This document shows, piece by piece, positions 52,673 through 61,930 of a stretch of DNA of 64,000 nt; position 1 is the first letter of the stretch, and every line of letters begins with the position of its first letter. The notes below the pieces were generated by a model that saw nothing but the letters and a program-made list of their open reading frames with translations, was not told the DNA's origin and searched no databases. The stretch spans positions 620,001 to 684,000 of the forward strand of contig NZ_CP074570.1 in assembly GCF_019900845.1 (NCBI RefSeq), given 5' to 3'. The position numbers and the translations under genes were made by a program. Source of the stretch: Paraneptunicella aestuarii (GTDB lineage Bacteria; Pseudomonadota; Gammaproteobacteria; Enterobacterales; Alteromonadaceae).

Positions 52673-53461
52673 ATGCAATGTCATGAAATCGACTATGAAA
52701 TTATCGGTAATTCAATGCAAATGGTGGAGATTGAATTAGATCCTAATGAAACCGTTATCGCTGAAGCGGGCGCAATGAACTACATGGAAGAAGGCATTTC
52801 TTTCGAAGCGAAAATGGGCGATGGTTCAGACGTGAATCAAGGCTTTATGAGTAAGTTGTTTTCAGCCGGAAAGCGCGTGATTAGTGGTGAGTCATTGTTT
52901 ATGACTCACTTTACCAACCAAGGTGTAGGTAAGCGTCGGGTGGCTTTTGCGTCTCCTTTCCCGGGTACGATTGTGCCGCTGAATATGGCGGAACTTGGCA
53001 ACGAAGTGACGTGTCAAAAAGACTCTTTTCTTTGTGCGGCGCTTGGCACAAAAGTGGACATCGCTTTTAACCGTCGCTTAGGTAGTGGTTTTTTTGGTGG
53101 TGAAGGCTTTATTTTAGAGCGCTTAAAGGGCGATGGCATGGCTTTTATCCACGCGGGTGGAACGGTGATCGAGAAGGAACTCAATGGTGAAATGCTGCGT
53201 TTAGACACGGGCTGTTTGGTGGCATTTACTTCTGGTATTGAGTACGACATTCAAGCTGTTAGTGGTTTGAAGAGTATGTTCTTTGGTGGCGAAGGTTTGT
53301 TTATGGCGACTTTGCGTGGTCACGGTAAAGTGTGGATCCAGAGCTTGCCATTCTCTCGTTTGGCAGATCGTGTTCTTGAACATGCCCCAAAAGCGGGCGG
53401 TTCTCGCCAAGGTGAAGGTTCAATATTGGGCGGACTTGGCGATATGCTCGACGGCGACTAA
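52673..53461 (+). CDS. TIGR00266/AIM24 family protein
   Basis: A 262-residue soluble protein with a triple-stranded beta-helix-like fold. Characteristic segments are [32 protein letters not shown], the Gly-rich [27 protein letters not shown] and [24 protein letters not shown]. The ATG at 52673 (AAGGA site) was chosen over an upstream frame start at 52580. The biochemical role of the family is not established. Confidence 0.9.
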   Translation: MQCHEIDYEIIGNSMQMVEIELDPNETVIAEAGAMNYMEEGISFEAKMGDGSDVNQGFMSKLFSAGKRVISGESLFMTHFTNQGVGKRRVAFASPFPGTIVPLNMAELGNEVTCQKDSFLCAALGTKVDIAFNRRLGSGFFGGEGFILERLKGDGMAFIHAGGTVIEKELNGEMLRLDTGCLVAFTSGIEYDIQAVSGLKSMFFGGEGLFMATLRGHGKVWIQSLPFSRLADRVLEHAPKAGGSRQGEGSILGGLGDMLDGD

Positions 53462-53560
53462 TTCTGCAATACGACTGGCATCTTGTGATGCCAGTCAGCC
53501 TCTAAATCAGGCAGTTTATCAAGAGTCAATTTGGTGAACTGTGAGTAACAGGAATTCCAA

Positions 53561-54613
53561 ATGTTATATCGAAAACTGGGCTTTAGTGAGCTGGATGTTT
53601 CTCACATTTGCCTGGGAACCATGACCTGGGGAAAGCAAAATTCACAGGATGAAGCTAACCAACAAATAGAATATGCCCTCGCTAGCGGAATCAACTTTTT
53701 TGATACTGCTGAAATGTACCCTATTCCTCCAAGCCCTGAGAATTATGGCAAAACCGAAATGTTTTTTGGTAACTGGTTAAAAGCAAATCCAGAAAAGCGT
53801 AAGGATATGATTATTGCCACCAAAATTGCGGGTAATGGTTTGCCTTGGGTGCGCGATGCTGAAGACATTACCGGGGAAAGTATCATTCGTTCCGTAGATG
53901 CTTCTCTTAAGCGCTTGCAGACGGATTATATCGACCTATACCAATTGCATTGGACGAATCGAATATCGCCACATTTTGGCAAGCATTGGCCTGGAATTGT
54001 TGATTTTACGGTTGAGGATTCTCAGCAGCATGTTGATGGCATGTTGCAGATTTTGCAGGCGTTGGATGATTGCATTAAGGCTGGGAAAATACGTTTTTGT
54101 GGGCTGTCGGATGATACCACCTGGGGCCTTAGCCAATATTTGAGGTTGGCAGAGAAACACGCACTTCCACGAATGGTATCTATCCAGAATGAGTTTAACT
54201 TATTGCATTGGAAGGATTGGCCATACCTTATTGAACACTGTGTTCATGAGAATGTTGCCTATTTACCCTGGTCTCCATTAGGCGGTGGTATGTTAAGTGG
54301 TAAATACCTTAATGGTGCTCGCCCCGAAGGAACACGTTGGAGCATTTCTCAACGTATGGGATTGTTTCGTGATACCGAACATTCAAGAGAAGCTGTTCAG
54401 GCTTATTTGGCATTAGCACAGGAGTTAAATCGAAGCTCTGTTGAGTTGGCCTTGGCGTGGTGTAGTCAGGTAAAAGGCGTTACTTCCACCATTATTGGTG
54501 CGACATCTTTAGTGCAGTTAAAGGAAGATATTGCAGCATTTGAAAAGCCCTTATCCTCTTTGGAATTAGAAAAAGTTGGCGAAATAATGCGCCAATATCC
54601 AATGTCCTTTTAA
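53561..54613 (+). CDS. tas: Aldo/keto reductase, Tas-like
   Basis: A 350-residue NADPH-dependent oxidoreductase with a TIM-barrel fold. The catalytic tetrad is Asp48 and Tyr53 (FDTAEMYP), Lys88 (IATKI) and His130 (YQLHW). The N-terminal pattern (LGTMTWGKQNSQDEANQQI) and PIPPSPENYGKTE follow E. coli Tas closely. The natural substrate is unknown. AGGA site before the ATG. Confidence 0.9.
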   Translation: MLYRKLGFSELDVSHICLGTMTWGKQNSQDEANQQIEYALASGINFFDTAEMYPIPPSPENYGKTEMFFGNWLKANPEKRKDMIIATKIAGNGLPWVRDAEDITGESIIRSVDASLKRLQTDYIDLYQLHWTNRISPHFGKHWPGIVDFTVEDSQQHVDGMLQILQALDDCIKAGKIRFCGLSDDTTWGLSQYLRLAEKHALPRMVSIQNEFNLLHWKDWPYLIEHCVHENVAYLPWSPLGGGMLSGKYLNGARPEGTRWSISQRMGLFRDTEHSREAVQAYLALAQELNRSSVELALAWCSQVKGVTSTIIGATSLVQLKEDIAAFEKPLSSLELEKVGEIMRQYPMSF

Positions 54614-54757
54614 TTTCAAAAAGCCTCATATTTCGCTGTGTGGGGCTTTATCTTTACCCAGAAAACGTCCTTTTTGGGTATCTTTATCGTATAAACACAA
54701 ATACCTTTGTTGTGGTTATAATCTCTACAGAAAAGATCTTTTGATCTACGATGTAAT

Positions 54758-54846
54758 CACTTTTGGTAACACACTCGTCAAAAGTGGTGTTATGTCGATG
54801 GTTAAAAGGGGATGTTTAATCCTTCCGGGATAGGTAAGCATTAAAC
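54758..54846 (+). promoter_or_regulatory. Structured leader before the RraB-like gene
   Basis: CACTTTTG (54758-54765) pairs with CAAAAGTG (54779-54786), and TAACAC (54767-54772) could instead pair with GTGTTA (54787-54792), so the two pairings compete. GTTTAAT (54814-54820) pairs with ATTAAAC (54840-54846). Together they form a possible switching leader ending 24 bases before the ATG. Confidence 0.45.
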
Positions 54847-54869
54847 GTTAGGTATGAAAAGAGAGTGCT

Positions 54870-55289
54870 ATGAATACGAATTACTTACTTAGTTTTGATA
54901 GCGGTGAACAGTTTCTTGAGCAAGTGACTTCTCTTCTGGTTGAGAAGCGTTTGGACAAGTTTAAGCCTGTTTCATTCTCCTTCTACCTCGAATTTACTGA
55001 TCGTCAAGACGCTCAAGACGTTAGCGTTATGCTAACTGACACTGGTTTTTCTGTGGTGATGGAACAAGAAAATGAATCTGATAAGTGGACATGTTGGTGC
55101 AATAAATCGGTCACACCGACCCCACTGAAGTTAGAGGACATGGCAAAAGGTATTTTATATGCAATTCGAAGCAGGAAAGGGGATATAAAGCGTTGGGAAA
55201 CCAACCCATACAATTCAGGACAGGAACTCGGGCAGTTATTGGCTGCTTTCGAACATCAATACTTTGAATTGCAAGCGGACGCCGCATAA
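54870..55289 (+). CDS. RraB-like protein (putative regulator of ribonuclease activity)
   Basis: A 139-residue acidic protein. The central segment SFYLEFTDRQDAQDVSVMLTDTGFSVV...DKWTCWCNKSVTP resembles the ferredoxin-like fold of the RraB/DUF695 group, which binds RNase E in enteric bacteria. Similarity is partial and an RNase E link is unproven. GAGAG site; the leader upstream is strongly structured. Confidence 0.55.
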   Translation: MNTNYLLSFDSGEQFLEQVTSLLVEKRLDKFKPVSFSFYLEFTDRQDAQDVSVMLTDTGFSVVMEQENESDKWTCWCNKSVTPTPLKLEDMAKGILYAIRSRKGDIKRWETNPYNSGQELGQLLAAFEHQYFELQADAA

Positions 55290-55650
55290 TTTAAGCAGAA
55301 ACATGGGATAAGCAACATTGAGTACAGAATTAGCAAATCCTGGGGTTGCACCAGCTATAACCCCACACTTTATATCTGGTGTAGTCGCCAGGAGATGCTA
55401 ACCACCTCGTAACGTACCCTGTAAATGGATTTACTCATTAAGACATGTGAAACTTAATGTTGCTTATCTCACGTTGTTTTTGCGCAAGCCTTATTTTACC
55501 CGCCCACTATTTATTGATTATCAATTAACTTGCTATAAGTTCGTGCTTTCCAAGAACCGTTTGCTTCTGATGAAAAAAATCAGATTCTTAAGAATCTCTT
55601 AAGTTTTCTGAGCTACGCTTGTTGATATATTAGTCAAGAAGTGAATAAAA
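55290..55650. other. Intergenic region before eptA, with hairpin
   Basis: About 360 bases. TGGGGTT-(11 nt)-AACCCCA at 55341-55365 is a strong hairpin followed by a T-rich segment and may terminate the RraB-like gene. The last 150 bases are A/T-rich and should hold the eptA promoter, but no clear -35/-10 or PmrA-type direct repeat was found. Confidence 0.5.
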
Positions 55651-57255
55651 GTGACTCGTTTAAAGCTCTGTTCCAATCAGCTGATTTTTTTCATTGCTGT
55701 TTATATTACCTTTGTCGCGAACAGCGTATTTTTATTAGACTGTGTTGAAATCGTTTCAAAGCAGAGTGTTGCTAATTTTCCATTTCTTATTTCAATCCCC
55801 TTGTTGTTATTGAGTTTAACCTTTTTGCTTTTACGCTTGATCACGCCATTACGTATTGTTGTTAAACCCGTATTAATTTTGATCACTGTTATTAGTGCGT
55901 TAATCGCCGCAGGGCAAAGTCGATACGGTATCGTTTTTGATTACGGCATGGTCGAGAATATTTTTGAAACGGATGTTGATGAAGCCAGTACCTATTTGTC
56001 TTTTGGAAATCTGGGCTTGTTTCTTGGTTTTGTGGCTGTGCCACTTGGGCTTATCTCTGTTACTAAAATCAAGGCTGACCGCGTTCCTATGGAGCTGAAG
56101 CGTTCCTTCATCTTGAGTATTATGGCCTTGGCTCTTATTGGATTGATTGCCTCACTTTTCTATGCTGATTACGCTGCAACCGGGCGTAACAACCGTTTTG
56201 TTAAGAAAGAATTGGTGCCCTTTCAATTTGTCAGCAGCGCAATCAAATTTGTAAATCATCGTTATCTGGCTGAGCCTGTAGAGTTTGAGATACTTGATTC
56301 GCAACCTACCTTGATGGCTGCCGCCAATAAAAAGCCCAGACTGAATATTATGGTGGTGGGGGAAACAGCCCGAGCGCAAAACTTTCAGTATCAGGGCTAT
56401 GAACGTCCAACGAATCAGTTCACCAAAGATTATTCCCCTGTTTACTTTAATAACGTTATTTCTTGTGGCACCGCTACCGCTGTGTCCGTTCCTTGCATGT
56501 TTTCGTTTCAGGTCAGAGATAACTTCGATCGAAACAAAAGCCAAAATCAGCAGAATGTATTGGATATCGCTGAAAAAGCGGGTGTAGGTGTTACCTGGGT
56601 TGATAACAACAGCGGTTGTAAAGAAGTGTGTAACCGTGTTGAAACGATCAAAGTATCGACAGATGAAATACATCCAATGTGTGATGGGGACTACTGTTAT
56701 GATGCTGTGTTAGTTGAACAGTTGCATACATTACTGAATAACTCTGGAGCGCAGGGCGATTCGCTTCATGATCGTATGGTTGTATTGCATATGATTGGTT
56801 CTCACGGGCCAACCTATTACCGCCGTTATCCTGCTACGTCAAAATACTTCACGCCTGATTGCCCAACCAATGAAATACAGTCTTGTAGTCAGGATGAATT
56901 GGTGAACACGTATGATAATACGATCCTGTATTCGGATTACGTAAATGCCAGCATCATTAGGGTATTACAGGAATATCAGAATAATTTTGATGTATCCATG
57001 TTGTATATCTCTGATCACGGTGAGTCTTTGGGAGAAAATGGCGCTTATTTGCATGGCTTCCCTTATATGTTCGCACCGGATACCCAAACTCATGTGCCCA
57101 TGTTGTTTTGGAGTAGCGATAACAAGCAAATGGAGTGTGCTTCCAGAAAAAGCCAGGAATCGTTGAGCCATGACTTTATTTCCCATACCTTACTTGGGTT
57201 AATGGGCATAAACTCGACACTATACAATGCTGATTTAGACCTGTTGCAGTGTTAG
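55651..57255 (+). CDS. eptA: Phosphoethanolamine transferase EptA
   Basis: A 534-residue inner-membrane enzyme that transfers phosphoethanolamine from phosphatidylethanolamine to lipid A on the periplasmic face, lowering binding of polymyxin-type peptides. Five N-terminal helices (1-175) are followed by a sulfatase-fold domain. Catalytic Glu238 lies in VVGETARA, the nucleophile Thr in CGTATAVSVPCMF (272-284), and metal ligands in ISDHGESLGE. Paired cysteines in the soluble domain are present. GTG start. dgkA follows 13 bases later. Confidence 0.93.
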   Translation: MTRLKLCSNQLIFFIAVYITFVANSVFLLDCVEIVSKQSVANFPFLISIPLLLLSLTFLLLRLITPLRIVVKPVLILITVISALIAAGQSRYGIVFDYGMVENIFETDVDEASTYLSFGNLGLFLGFVAVPLGLISVTKIKADRVPMELKRSFILSIMALALIGLIASLFYADYAATGRNNRFVKKELVPFQFVSSAIKFVNHRYLAEPVEFEILDSQPTLMAAANKKPRLNIMVVGETARAQNFQYQGYERPTNQFTKDYSPVYFNNVISCGTATAVSVPCMFSFQVRDNFDRNKSQNQQNVLDIAEKAGVGVTWVDNNSGCKEVCNRVETIKVSTDEIHPMCDGDYCYDAVLVEQLHTLLNNSGAQGDSLHDRMVVLHMIGSHGPTYYRRYPATSKYFTPDCPTNEIQSCSQDELVNTYDNTILYSDYVNASIIRVLQEYQNNFDVSMLYISDHGESLGENGAYLHGFPYMFAPDTQTHVPMLFWSSDNKQMECASRKSQESLSHDFISHTLLGLMGINSTLYNADLDLLQC

Positions 57256-57268
57256 GAACTTTGTAAAA

Positions 57269-57646
57269 ATGACTCATTTTGAAAAAAGAACCGGTCTGAA
57301 AAGATTGCTGGGAACTATCATTAATGCCTGGAAAGGCTTTCGCTGGATGTTGTGTAACGAGGAGGCTTTCCAGCAGGAGTTATTGCTCGCCGTTCCCCTT
57401 ACGTTGTTGGCGTTGTGGCTTGATGTTCCCGTTATGAGCAAGCTGGCGCTAATTGGCGTGTTGTTTTTGGTTTTGCTGGTTGAGGTATTGAATACAGCTA
57501 TTGAAACCGCAATAGACCGAATTGGTACTGAACTTCACGAGTTATCAGGATTGGCGAAAGACATTGCTTCGTTTGCTGTCACCTTATCTTTGATTCTGGC
57601 TTGTATCGTTTGGGCGACTATTCTGTGGGATTACTGGGCTGGATAA
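57269..57646 (+). CDS. dgkA: Diacylglycerol kinase
   Basis: A 125-residue three-helix integral membrane kinase that phosphorylates diacylglycerol. It has the active-site stretch EVLNTAIETAIDRI and NEEAFQQEL. Directly behind eptA, it would recycle the diacylglycerol that EptA releases, so the pair is a functional operon. Confidence 0.95.
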   Translation: MTHFEKRTGLKRLLGTIINAWKGFRWMLCNEEAFQQELLLAVPLTLLALWLDVPVMSKLALIGVLFLVLLVEVLNTAIETAIDRIGTELHELSGLAKDIASFAVTLSLILACIVWATILWDYWAG

Positions 57647-57687
57647 CCGCGAGTATTTTATAAGCCAAGTCCTAAATACAAATAAAA

Positions 57688-57709
57688 AAGGGTAGCTGAT
57701 GCTACCCTT
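57688..57709. terminator. Terminator between dgkA and tolC
   Basis: AAGGGTAGC-tgat-GCTACCCTT, a perfect 9-bp stem. It has a T6 run on the minus strand (tolC) and a T-rich sequence on the plus strand (dgkA), so it works for both convergent genes. Confidence 0.9.
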
Positions 57710-57731
57710 CTTCGTTCATTTTCAAGTCTGA

Positions 57732-59036
57732 CTATTTGCTCAGGCCAGAGTTAATTTCTTGAACGTCTGTTTCACTCAATGTACCTGCTGCCAATTTCAG
57801 GCTAAGTACGCTGGTGATATAACCGTAGCGAGCGGTAGACAGGTTACGTTTGGCATCATACAAGTTACGTGTACTGTTCAGTACGTCAACGATAGTACGA
57901 GTACCCACTTCAAAACCGGCTTCGGTTGCTTTCAATGCGCTTTCCGCTGAAACAACTGCTTGTTCAAGTGCCTTGATTCGAGAAATCGCAGCAGTTACAT
58001 CGAAGTAGTAAGAACGCACATCTTTTACTACTGAGCGATGCGTTTGTTCACGATCTTCACTTGCTGAAACAAAGCTATGACGAGCTTGTTCTGTGCGAGC
58101 ACTGGTTGCGCCGCCAGAGAAGATTGGAACAGACAGCGCAATAGTTGCAGAACGGCTGTCTACGCGATCTTGAGAATCGCTAATAGCCGCATCGGAAGAT
58201 TGTCCTACAGTGTCATTCGATGAGAACGATGCTTGCAAACCCAAGGTTGGGTAGTGACCTGAACGGGCAATATCAATGTCTTTCTTGGCAATATCTACGC
58301 TAATTTTGCTAGCTGCCAACTGCAAGTTCTTATCTTCAGCCAGTTTTGACCAGCTGTTGATATCCATTGGCGCAGGCATGCTGGCACTGAACTTGTTAGT
58401 ATCAAGTGCAGCGATTTCTTTGTAGTAGTTACCTGTGATTTCCCACAAGCTTTCCTGACTTTTCTCAACTTCGTATTGAGCGCGGATTTCGCTTGCTTCT
58501 GCGTTATCGTACAACGCTTGCGCTTCGTGAACGTCAGTAATAGCTGTCAAACCAACTTCAAAACGTTGTTTGGTTTGCTCTAATTGACGTGCAATGGCGC
58601 GTTTTTCTGCTTTGGAGAATTCCAGATCATCTTGTGTACGTAATACTTCAAAATACGCTTGAGTGACACGAACGATCAGGTTTTGAAGCGCCAAACCATA
58701 GTTGGCATCTGCGCGAGAAGCAACCAGCTCGGCACGACCCAGAGATTTCCATTCGGAATAATCAAAGATGGATTGTTGCAAAGTGGCAGAAACCAAATTT
58801 ACATCGCTGTAGATGTCGCCACGGGTACGAGACTCTTGTACCGTTAGTGAAATTTGAGGAAGCAAACTGGCTCGACTAATATCAATGCCAGAGTAAGCTG
58901 CATCTTTGGTAGCTTTTGCACTAAGAGTCGCCGGGTCGTTGTTGAGTGCTTCCTGATAAATTTGGGAGAGATCTTCTGCCATGGCTTGAGTGGATAAACC
59001 AAATCCAACCAGCAAGGAGATAAGTGTCTTTTTCAT
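57732..59036 (-). CDS. tolC: Outer-membrane efflux protein TolC
   Basis: A 434-residue trimeric channel for multidrug efflux and type I secretion. The start MKKTLISLLVGF (ATG 59036, AGGA site) gives a normal signal peptide ending QAMA; an upstream start at 59084 does not. Two structural repeats are clear: ISRASLLPQISLTV with RFEVGLTAITDVHEAQALYDNA, and IARSGHYPTLGLQA with GFEVGTRTIVDVLNSTRNLYDAKRNL. Divergent from nudF, as in enterics. Confidence 0.95.
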   Translation of the reverse strand: MKKTLISLLVGFGLSTQAMAEDLSQIYQEALNNDPATLSAKATKDAAYSGIDISRASLLPQISLTVQESRTRGDIYSDVNLVSATLQQSIFDYSEWKSLGRAELVASRADANYGLALQNLIVRVTQAYFEVLRTQDDLEFSKAEKRAIARQLEQTKQRFEVGLTAITDVHEAQALYDNAEASEIRAQYEVEKSQESLWEITGNYYKEIAALDTNKFSASMPAPMDINSWSKLAEDKNLQLAASKISVDIAKKDIDIARSGHYPTLGLQASFSSNDTVGQSSDAAISDSQDRVDSRSATIALSVPIFSGGATSARTEQARHSFVSASEDREQTHRSVVKDVRSYYFDVTAAISRIKALEQAVVSAESALKATEAGFEVGTRTIVDVLNSTRNLYDAKRNLSTARYGYITSVLSLKLAAGTLSETDVQEINSGLSK

Positions 59037-59277
59037 TCGCTTTCCTAGTGTTCCAATAACCGCACCGGGCTGAGTTAAAAACAATCAAATAACAGTTTCT
59101 TATTCTTTCTTTCGCAGAGTCTAAATCATTCGCTGCTTTGGAAGTATTGCATTCTGGTAACAGTGCTGCGTAAAGTGTAACTGAATATTTATACGAATTT
59201 GTCAGTCGCACATGATAGGCTAATAAATGTCAGTTGAGAACTGTTTTTACCCCGGACGGTATGAATAGTCCCAAATA

Positions 59278-59913
59278 ATGAGAGTAAACTTGAATAAAAT
59301 TCAGCAATTTAATCATCAGGATGTCCAAATTTTGGAGAAAGAGCCTTTGTTTAAAGGCTTCTTCTCCCTGTTTAAATACCGTTTTAAGCATCGTTTGCAC
59401 AATGGTCAATGGAGCCAGGAAATTGAGCGAGAGGTATTTGAACGAGGCAATGCCGTTGCTGTCTTACCTTATGATCCTGTACTAAAAGAATTTGTATTAA
59501 TTGAGCAATTTCGTACGGGAGCTTTGGGCAGAGTAGAGCAACCTTGGTTGTTAGAGGTGGTCGCTGGTATGATAGAGGAAGACGAGCGTCATGAAGATGT
59601 ATGTCGTCGCGAAGCTCAAGAAGAAGCCGGGTTGGAGCTTTCAGAGTTGATTCCTATTATGGAATACCTGCCAAGCCCCGGCGGATGCAGTGAAATGCTC
59701 AGTTTGTATTTCTCTTTCGTGGATGCAAAGGATGCGGGTGGGGTGTTTGGCCTTGATGAAGAAAATGAGGACATTCTGGTTCATCGAGTTCCTGAGCATG
59801 AGGTAATGCAATGGCTTCAGGAAGGGCGCATTATTAATTCAGCGACTATCATTGCACTACAGTGGTTTGCTTTGAATAAAGATCAGTTATTAGCTGATTT
59901 TAAACACGAGTAA
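59278..59913 (+). CDS. nudF: ADP-ribose pyrophosphatase (Nudix)
   Basis: A 211-residue enzyme cleaving ADP-ribose to AMP and ribose-5-phosphate. The Nudix box GMIEEDERHEDVCRREAQEEAGL occupies 97-119, and the YLPSPGGCSEMLSLYFSF segment defines the ADP-ribose subfamily. First gene of nudF-yqiB-cpdA-yqiA-parE. The start has a weak ribosome site. Confidence 0.94.
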   Translation: MRVNLNKIQQFNHQDVQILEKEPLFKGFFSLFKYRFKHRLHNGQWSQEIEREVFERGNAVAVLPYDPVLKEFVLIEQFRTGALGRVEQPWLLEVVAGMIEEDERHEDVCRREAQEEAGLELSELIPIMEYLPSPGGCSEMLSLYFSFVDAKDAGGVFGLDEENEDILVHRVPEHEVMQWLQEGRIINSATIIALQWFALNKDQLLADFKHE

Positions 59914-59951
59914 TGTTTAGATAGACAGTAAATAGATAGATATTGAGATAG

Positions 59952-60398
59952 ATGGAAGAGTTAAATAACCGACGCTATTACCCTAATGTGAGTTCACTCC
60001 ATGCGACGTGTGACTCAAATTACGTGCGTCTGTTAAAACTGTTACCGGAAGTGGATGTTGAGAATATGCAATACGAATTTGGTGTTCATAGCGCTCTACA
60101 TTATTGCATTGAGATTGTGGAGTGTGCTCGCTACACCACGACGGTTGAAATGAGTCAACTTAATCCGGAGTTTCCCAAGTATTTGAAGCCATCTATGCGT
60201 ATTCGCTTGTATCATGATGCGCGAATGGCAGAGGTGGTAGAATCACAGAATATTGCTCGTTTTGAATCCAGCTATCGTTATCCTAATAAGCATATGCATC
60301 AAAAAAATGAAAAAGAGATGGTGAATCAGTTCTTGTCTGAGTGGCTGTCTTTTTGTCTGGCACAACGCGCACCTCTGGAATCCGCTCAGTCTATATAA
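59952..60398 (+). CDS. yqiB: DUF1249 protein YqiB
   Basis: A 148-residue protein of the DUF1249 family, always found between nudF and cpdA in this cluster. Conserved core: ESSYRYPNKHMHQKNEKEMVNQFLSEWL. No biochemical role is established. Confidence 0.93.
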   Translation: MEELNNRRYYPNVSSLHATCDSNYVRLLKLLPEVDVENMQYEFGVHSALHYCIEIVECARYTTTVEMSQLNPEFPKYLKPSMRIRLYHDARMAEVVESQNIARFESSYRYPNKHMHQKNEKEMVNQFLSEWLSFCLAQRAPLESAQSI

Positions 60399-60419
60399 GT
60401 TAAAGTAGCAGGTGAGTTT

Positions 60420-61166
60420 ATGGCATGTCGAATCGTTCAAGTGAGTGATTGCCATCTGGTTTCTGATCTGGATAAAACAAGTTATAACGACATTAATCCT
60501 TATCAGTCACTCAAAGCCGTTTTGCAAAGTGCAGCCAATGAGTCTCCAGATATTTTGTTATTAACCGGGGATATTAGCGGTGATGACTCGGTACAAAGTT
60601 ACCAGTATTTAAAGCTGCTCTTACGTGAGCCCTATGTTCCCAAAGTGATACGTATTATCCCCGGAAATCATGATGTTCCTGACCTCATGAGAGAGGAATT
60701 AGGGGAAGATATTTGTCGCTTTGATGGCTACGAGGATCTCGGACGTTGGCGTATTCACTATATGAACAGCAAGCATGAGGGAACCTTGGGGCATGTAAGT
60801 AAAGAACGCTTGCAGGCTTTTCAAAATGATGTTCTTGAACTACCTCGGGCACATCATCTTGCGGTAGTACACCATCATCCCCTGGATACCAACAGCTGGA
60901 TGGATAAGCACGAATGGACGAACCGCGATAAATTTTTGCAACTAATGCATTACTTACCTCGTCCGGTCAGGGTTTTATACGGCCATATTCATCAAGCACG
61001 CTCGCGCACATTTTCAGGACAGGAATACTATGCCTGCCCTTCCAGCTGTTGGCAGTGGGAATTACAAGATGAATTTGGTGTCAGTAATGAAGCTCCGGGC
61101 TATCGAGTGATGGAATTAGGCGATGATGGGGAATGGTTAACCTGGGTTAATCGTGTCCCGTTGTGA
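60420..61166 (+). CDS. cpdA: 3',5'-cyclic-AMP phosphodiesterase CpdA
   Basis: A 248-residue class III metallophosphoesterase degrading cAMP. Metal motifs in order are DCHL (10-13), GDIS, GNHD, HHHP and GHIH. It lowers the cAMP available to CRP. Cluster position identical to E. coli. Confidence 0.93.
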   Translation: MACRIVQVSDCHLVSDLDKTSYNDINPYQSLKAVLQSAANESPDILLLTGDISGDDSVQSYQYLKLLLREPYVPKVIRIIPGNHDVPDLMREELGEDICRFDGYEDLGRWRIHYMNSKHEGTLGHVSKERLQAFQNDVLELPRAHHLAVVHHHPLDTNSWMDKHEWTNRDKFLQLMHYLPRPVRVLYGHIHQARSRTFSGQEYYACPSSCWQWELQDEFGVSNEAPGYRVMELGDDGEWLTWVNRVPL

Positions 61167-61203
61167 AATCAAGTTAGAAAATAAGTAGTAAGAGAGAAGA
61201 CGT

Positions 61204-61794
61204 TTGCAAAAAATACTGATTTATCTGCATGGATTTCTAAGTTCTCCCAGTTCAGTGAAATGCACTGAAACCAAGGAGTATATGGCTCAACATCACCCTG
61301 ATATCTTGTTAGTGGCTCCCCAGGTTCCCAACTACCCAATGGAAGCCATTACTTTGCTACGCGAAACGGTTTCTGAGGTAGTGAACAAATACCCCAATGC
61401 TCAGCTAGGTTACATTGGCAGTTCGATGGGCGGGTTTATGAGTACCAATTTAATGCAGGATTTCCCGGGACGCGCTGTACTGGTTAACCCCGCAGTTACA
61501 CCACATATTTTGTTGCATGACTACCTTGGTGAGCACGAGCACCCATACACCGGCAAGTCGTTCACGTTAACTAAACAGCACATGAGCGAATTGGAATCTT
61601 TGCTTGTTCCAAAATTGCAAGCACCAGAGAACTTCTGGGTATTGCTTCAGGAAGGCGATGAAACGCTGGATTATAAAGAAGCCGTAGAGAAATATTCAGC
61701 TGGAAATGTAACCGTTGAAAAAGGCGGCGATCACAGCTTTCAGGGCTATGGAAATTACCTGCAACGCATCTTTCAATTTCTTTATCCTGAATAG
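61204..61794 (+). CDS. yqiA: Esterase YqiA
   Basis: A 196-residue alpha/beta-hydrolase acting on acyl-CoA or short esters in E. coli. YLHGFLSSPSSVK, nucleophile motif GSSMGG and the C-terminal GGDHSFQGY (catalytic His) are present. It starts at TTG 61204, since no ATG precedes LIYLHGF and AGAGAGAAG serves as ribosome site. Confidence 0.92.
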   Translation: MQKILIYLHGFLSSPSSVKCTETKEYMAQHHPDILLVAPQVPNYPMEAITLLRETVSEVVNKYPNAQLGYIGSSMGGFMSTNLMQDFPGRAVLVNPAVTPHILLHDYLGEHEHPYTGKSFTLTKQHMSELESLLVPKLQAPENFWVLLQEGDETLDYKEAVEKYSAGNVTVEKGGDHSFQGYGNYLQRIFQFLYPE

Positions 61795-61930
61795 CCTTGA
61801 TGCCGACATTGCCCATTAAAAAATGACTTGCTACTATCGCATAAGCACATGTTGCAGCAAAAAAGCTGGGAGCATGTCATTTATTTTCGATGACACAAAT
61901 CATCTTCACTTATAAGAATAACGATTGCCC

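Noticed and set aside
54758..54792. H-type pseudoknot formed by the two overlapping inverted repeats
   Set aside because: The loop that would cross the 8-bp stem has zero length, which is sterically impossible; competing hairpins are the better reading.
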